Source: Candidatus Methanomethylophilaceae archaeon
GTDB taxonomy: Archaea > Thermoplasmatota > Thermoplasmata > Methanomassiliicoccales > Methanomethylophilaceae
Direction: 5' to 3'
DNA length: 13,900 nt
Assembly: GCA_017395275.1 (NCBI GenBank)
Contig: JAFPVN010000094.1
Span: 1-13,900 of the forward strand
Numbering within the stretch: the stretch's first letter is position 1; each line of letters begins with the position of its first letter. Positions 13,090-13,900 of the stretch are shown here, in pieces. The notes beneath the pieces are model-generated. The model saw only the letters and a program-made list of their open reading frames with translations. It was not told the origin of the DNA and did no database searches. The translations under genes and the position numbers were made by a program.

Positions 13090-13900
13090 TGCCGCCGGTG
13101 TTTATGCGGTCGCCGCCCATCCTGTCACGGATCTCCTCCAGCAGTTGTACCATGGAATCCCTGTCCGTTATCTCGGTGGCGAGACGCAGGCGGTACTCCC
13201 TGCACCTGTGCGTCCCTGAGATGAACTTCGGGGCGAATCCCCTCATCAGCCCCGTCGCTATGTCGTAGCGCATGTCGCGGTAGAGCATGTCCGCCAATTC
13301 CATGCACCAGTCTATCTGCCGATCGATCGTTGGATTCTGAAGTCTCTCGCCGGTGCGGAAGTACCTGTCTATCTAAGTCACCAGGAACGGGTTGCCGATG
13401 CCTCCGCGGGCGACCATTACCGCGTCGGCGCCGGTGATCCTCGAGGCGTTAATGGCATCGTCCAAGGAGAAGATGTTGCCGGAATAGATCAAAGGGACGG
13501 ACATCTCCTTCCTCATTCCTTCCATGAGGTCGAGGTGCGGTCTTCCGCCGTACTTCTCCTCGCGGGTGCGCGCATGGACGGCTATCGCGTCGGCCCCCGC
13601 GCTCTCGAGTTCGGGGATCACGTCGCGGAAGTTAATGCTGTTCGCATCCCACCCGATGCGTATCTTCGCAGTGACTGGCACATCGATTTTTCTCTTCACG
13701 GAACGGATGATGTCCCCGCATCTCTTCGGGTCCTTGAGGAGGTATGATCCCGCGTTGTTGCGTATGACCTTCTTCACGGGACATCCCATGTTGATGTCCA
13801 CGAAGGCGATCTCGGGAGTGAACTCCAGCGCCTTCCTCGCCGCTTCGGAAAGGACCTCGGGATCCGAGCCGAACAATTGTATTCCGGTAGGATGGCATCC
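13046..13900 (-). CDS. tRNA-dihydrouridine synthase (Dus family), 5' end outside window, with in-frame TAG
   Basis: This flavoenzyme reduces uridine to dihydrouridine in tRNA. The visible 284 codons start inside the TIM barrel. HPTGIQLFGSDPEVL is followed by FVDINMGCPVKKV with the catalytic-type Cys in Gly-Cys-Pro, then NAGSYLLKDP, VPVTAKIRIGWD, DAIAVHARTREEKYGG with the conserved His-x-Arg-Thr-Arg, IYSGNI, and ADAVMVARGGIGNPF. Codon 176 (13373-13375) is TAG. The same frame then continues for 108 codons to TAA at 13046-13048 and encodes the helical C-terminal tRNA-binding domain: DRYFRTGE, RYDIATGLMRGFAPKFI and the EYRLRLATEITD helix. About 50 N-terminal residues lie beyond the edge. Read straight through, length and domains are normal; stopping at TAG would remove the whole C-terminal domain. 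Confidence 0.88.
13373..13375 (-). other. In-frame TAG (amber) codon within dus, candidate pyrrolysine codon
   Basis: The minus strand reads GGTGACTTAGATAGACAGG, giving Val-Thr-TAG-Ile-Asp-Arg. Aligned by the Gly-x-Pro motif, GNPFLVT-TAG-IDRYF pairs with GRPWIFREIQHYL of E. coli DusB, so TAG takes the place of a Glu codon (GAG to TAG is one change). The frame is kept on both sides and no indel is needed. TAG is decoded as pyrrolysine in Methanomassiliicoccales and Methanosarcinales with pyl genes; whether this organism has them is not visible here. Confidence 0.75.

Noticed and set aside
13046..13303. Apparent separate 85-residue gene (MELADMLYRDMRYD...) on the minus strand
   Set aside because: It is in the same frame as dus, separated from it only by the TAG at 13373-13375, and reads as the Dus C-terminal domain, so it is part of that gene.
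1..13900. CRISPR array, insertion sequence, tRNA or rRNA gene
   Set aside because: I saw no regularly spaced repeats, transposase motifs with terminal repeats, or tRNA cloverleaf segments in the intergenic gaps, which are all short.

Overview
The window is archaeal. It carries an archaeal-type phenylalanyl-tRNA synthetase beta chain and a class I HMG-CoA reductase of the isoprenoid lipid pathway. Several genes have TATA-like boxes about 20-30 nt before the start codon, which is the leaderless pattern, and a few have GGTGA-type ribosome binding sites. DNA is GC-rich inside genes and AT-rich only in promoters. None of the 16 genes I recognise ends in TAG (13 TGA, 3 TAA), and the tRNA-dihydrouridine synthase gene at the right edge is interrupted by one in-frame TAG. 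I infer a pyrrolysine-decoding archaeon, most plausibly a Methanomassiliicoccales/Methanomethylophilaceae-type methanogen, but no pyl or methylamine methyltransferase gene lies in the window to prove it.

Left part (1-3909): the 3' end of etfA meets, tail to tail, a minus-strand series running from 3909 down to 204: nucleoside 2-deoxyribosyltransferase-like gene, HMG-CoA reductase (joined by a TGATG overlap), pheT (own leaderless promoter) and a peroxiredoxin-fold protein without the usual peroxidatic cysteine. Middle (3910-8180), plus strand: a TPR protein with a BASS-family transporter six bases behind it, rubrerythrin with a strong hairpin terminator, a DUF4143-type AAA ATPase behind an AT-rich promoter containing repeated elements, and a class I SAM methyltransferase whose promoter lies inside the 3' end of the ATPase gene.

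Right part (8184-12593): an ArsR-like winged-helix regulator, then an efflux-type module. A large MMPL/RND-family membrane protein is divergent from a TetR-family regulator, which converges on a MarR-family regulator. The three promoters share GAAC/GTTC-based palindromes, suggesting one regulatory circuit. The end (12594-13900) holds an orphan 130-residue protein and the amber-interrupted dus gene, overlapping tail to tail.

The most interesting item is the dus TAG codon. The frame stays open for 108 further codons that read as the normal Dus C-terminal domain, and the TAG sits where E. coli DusB has glutamate. That is what a sense (pyrrolysine) codon or programmed readthrough in a housekeeping enzyme would look like. 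I saw no CRISPR array, insertion sequence, tRNA or rRNA gene.
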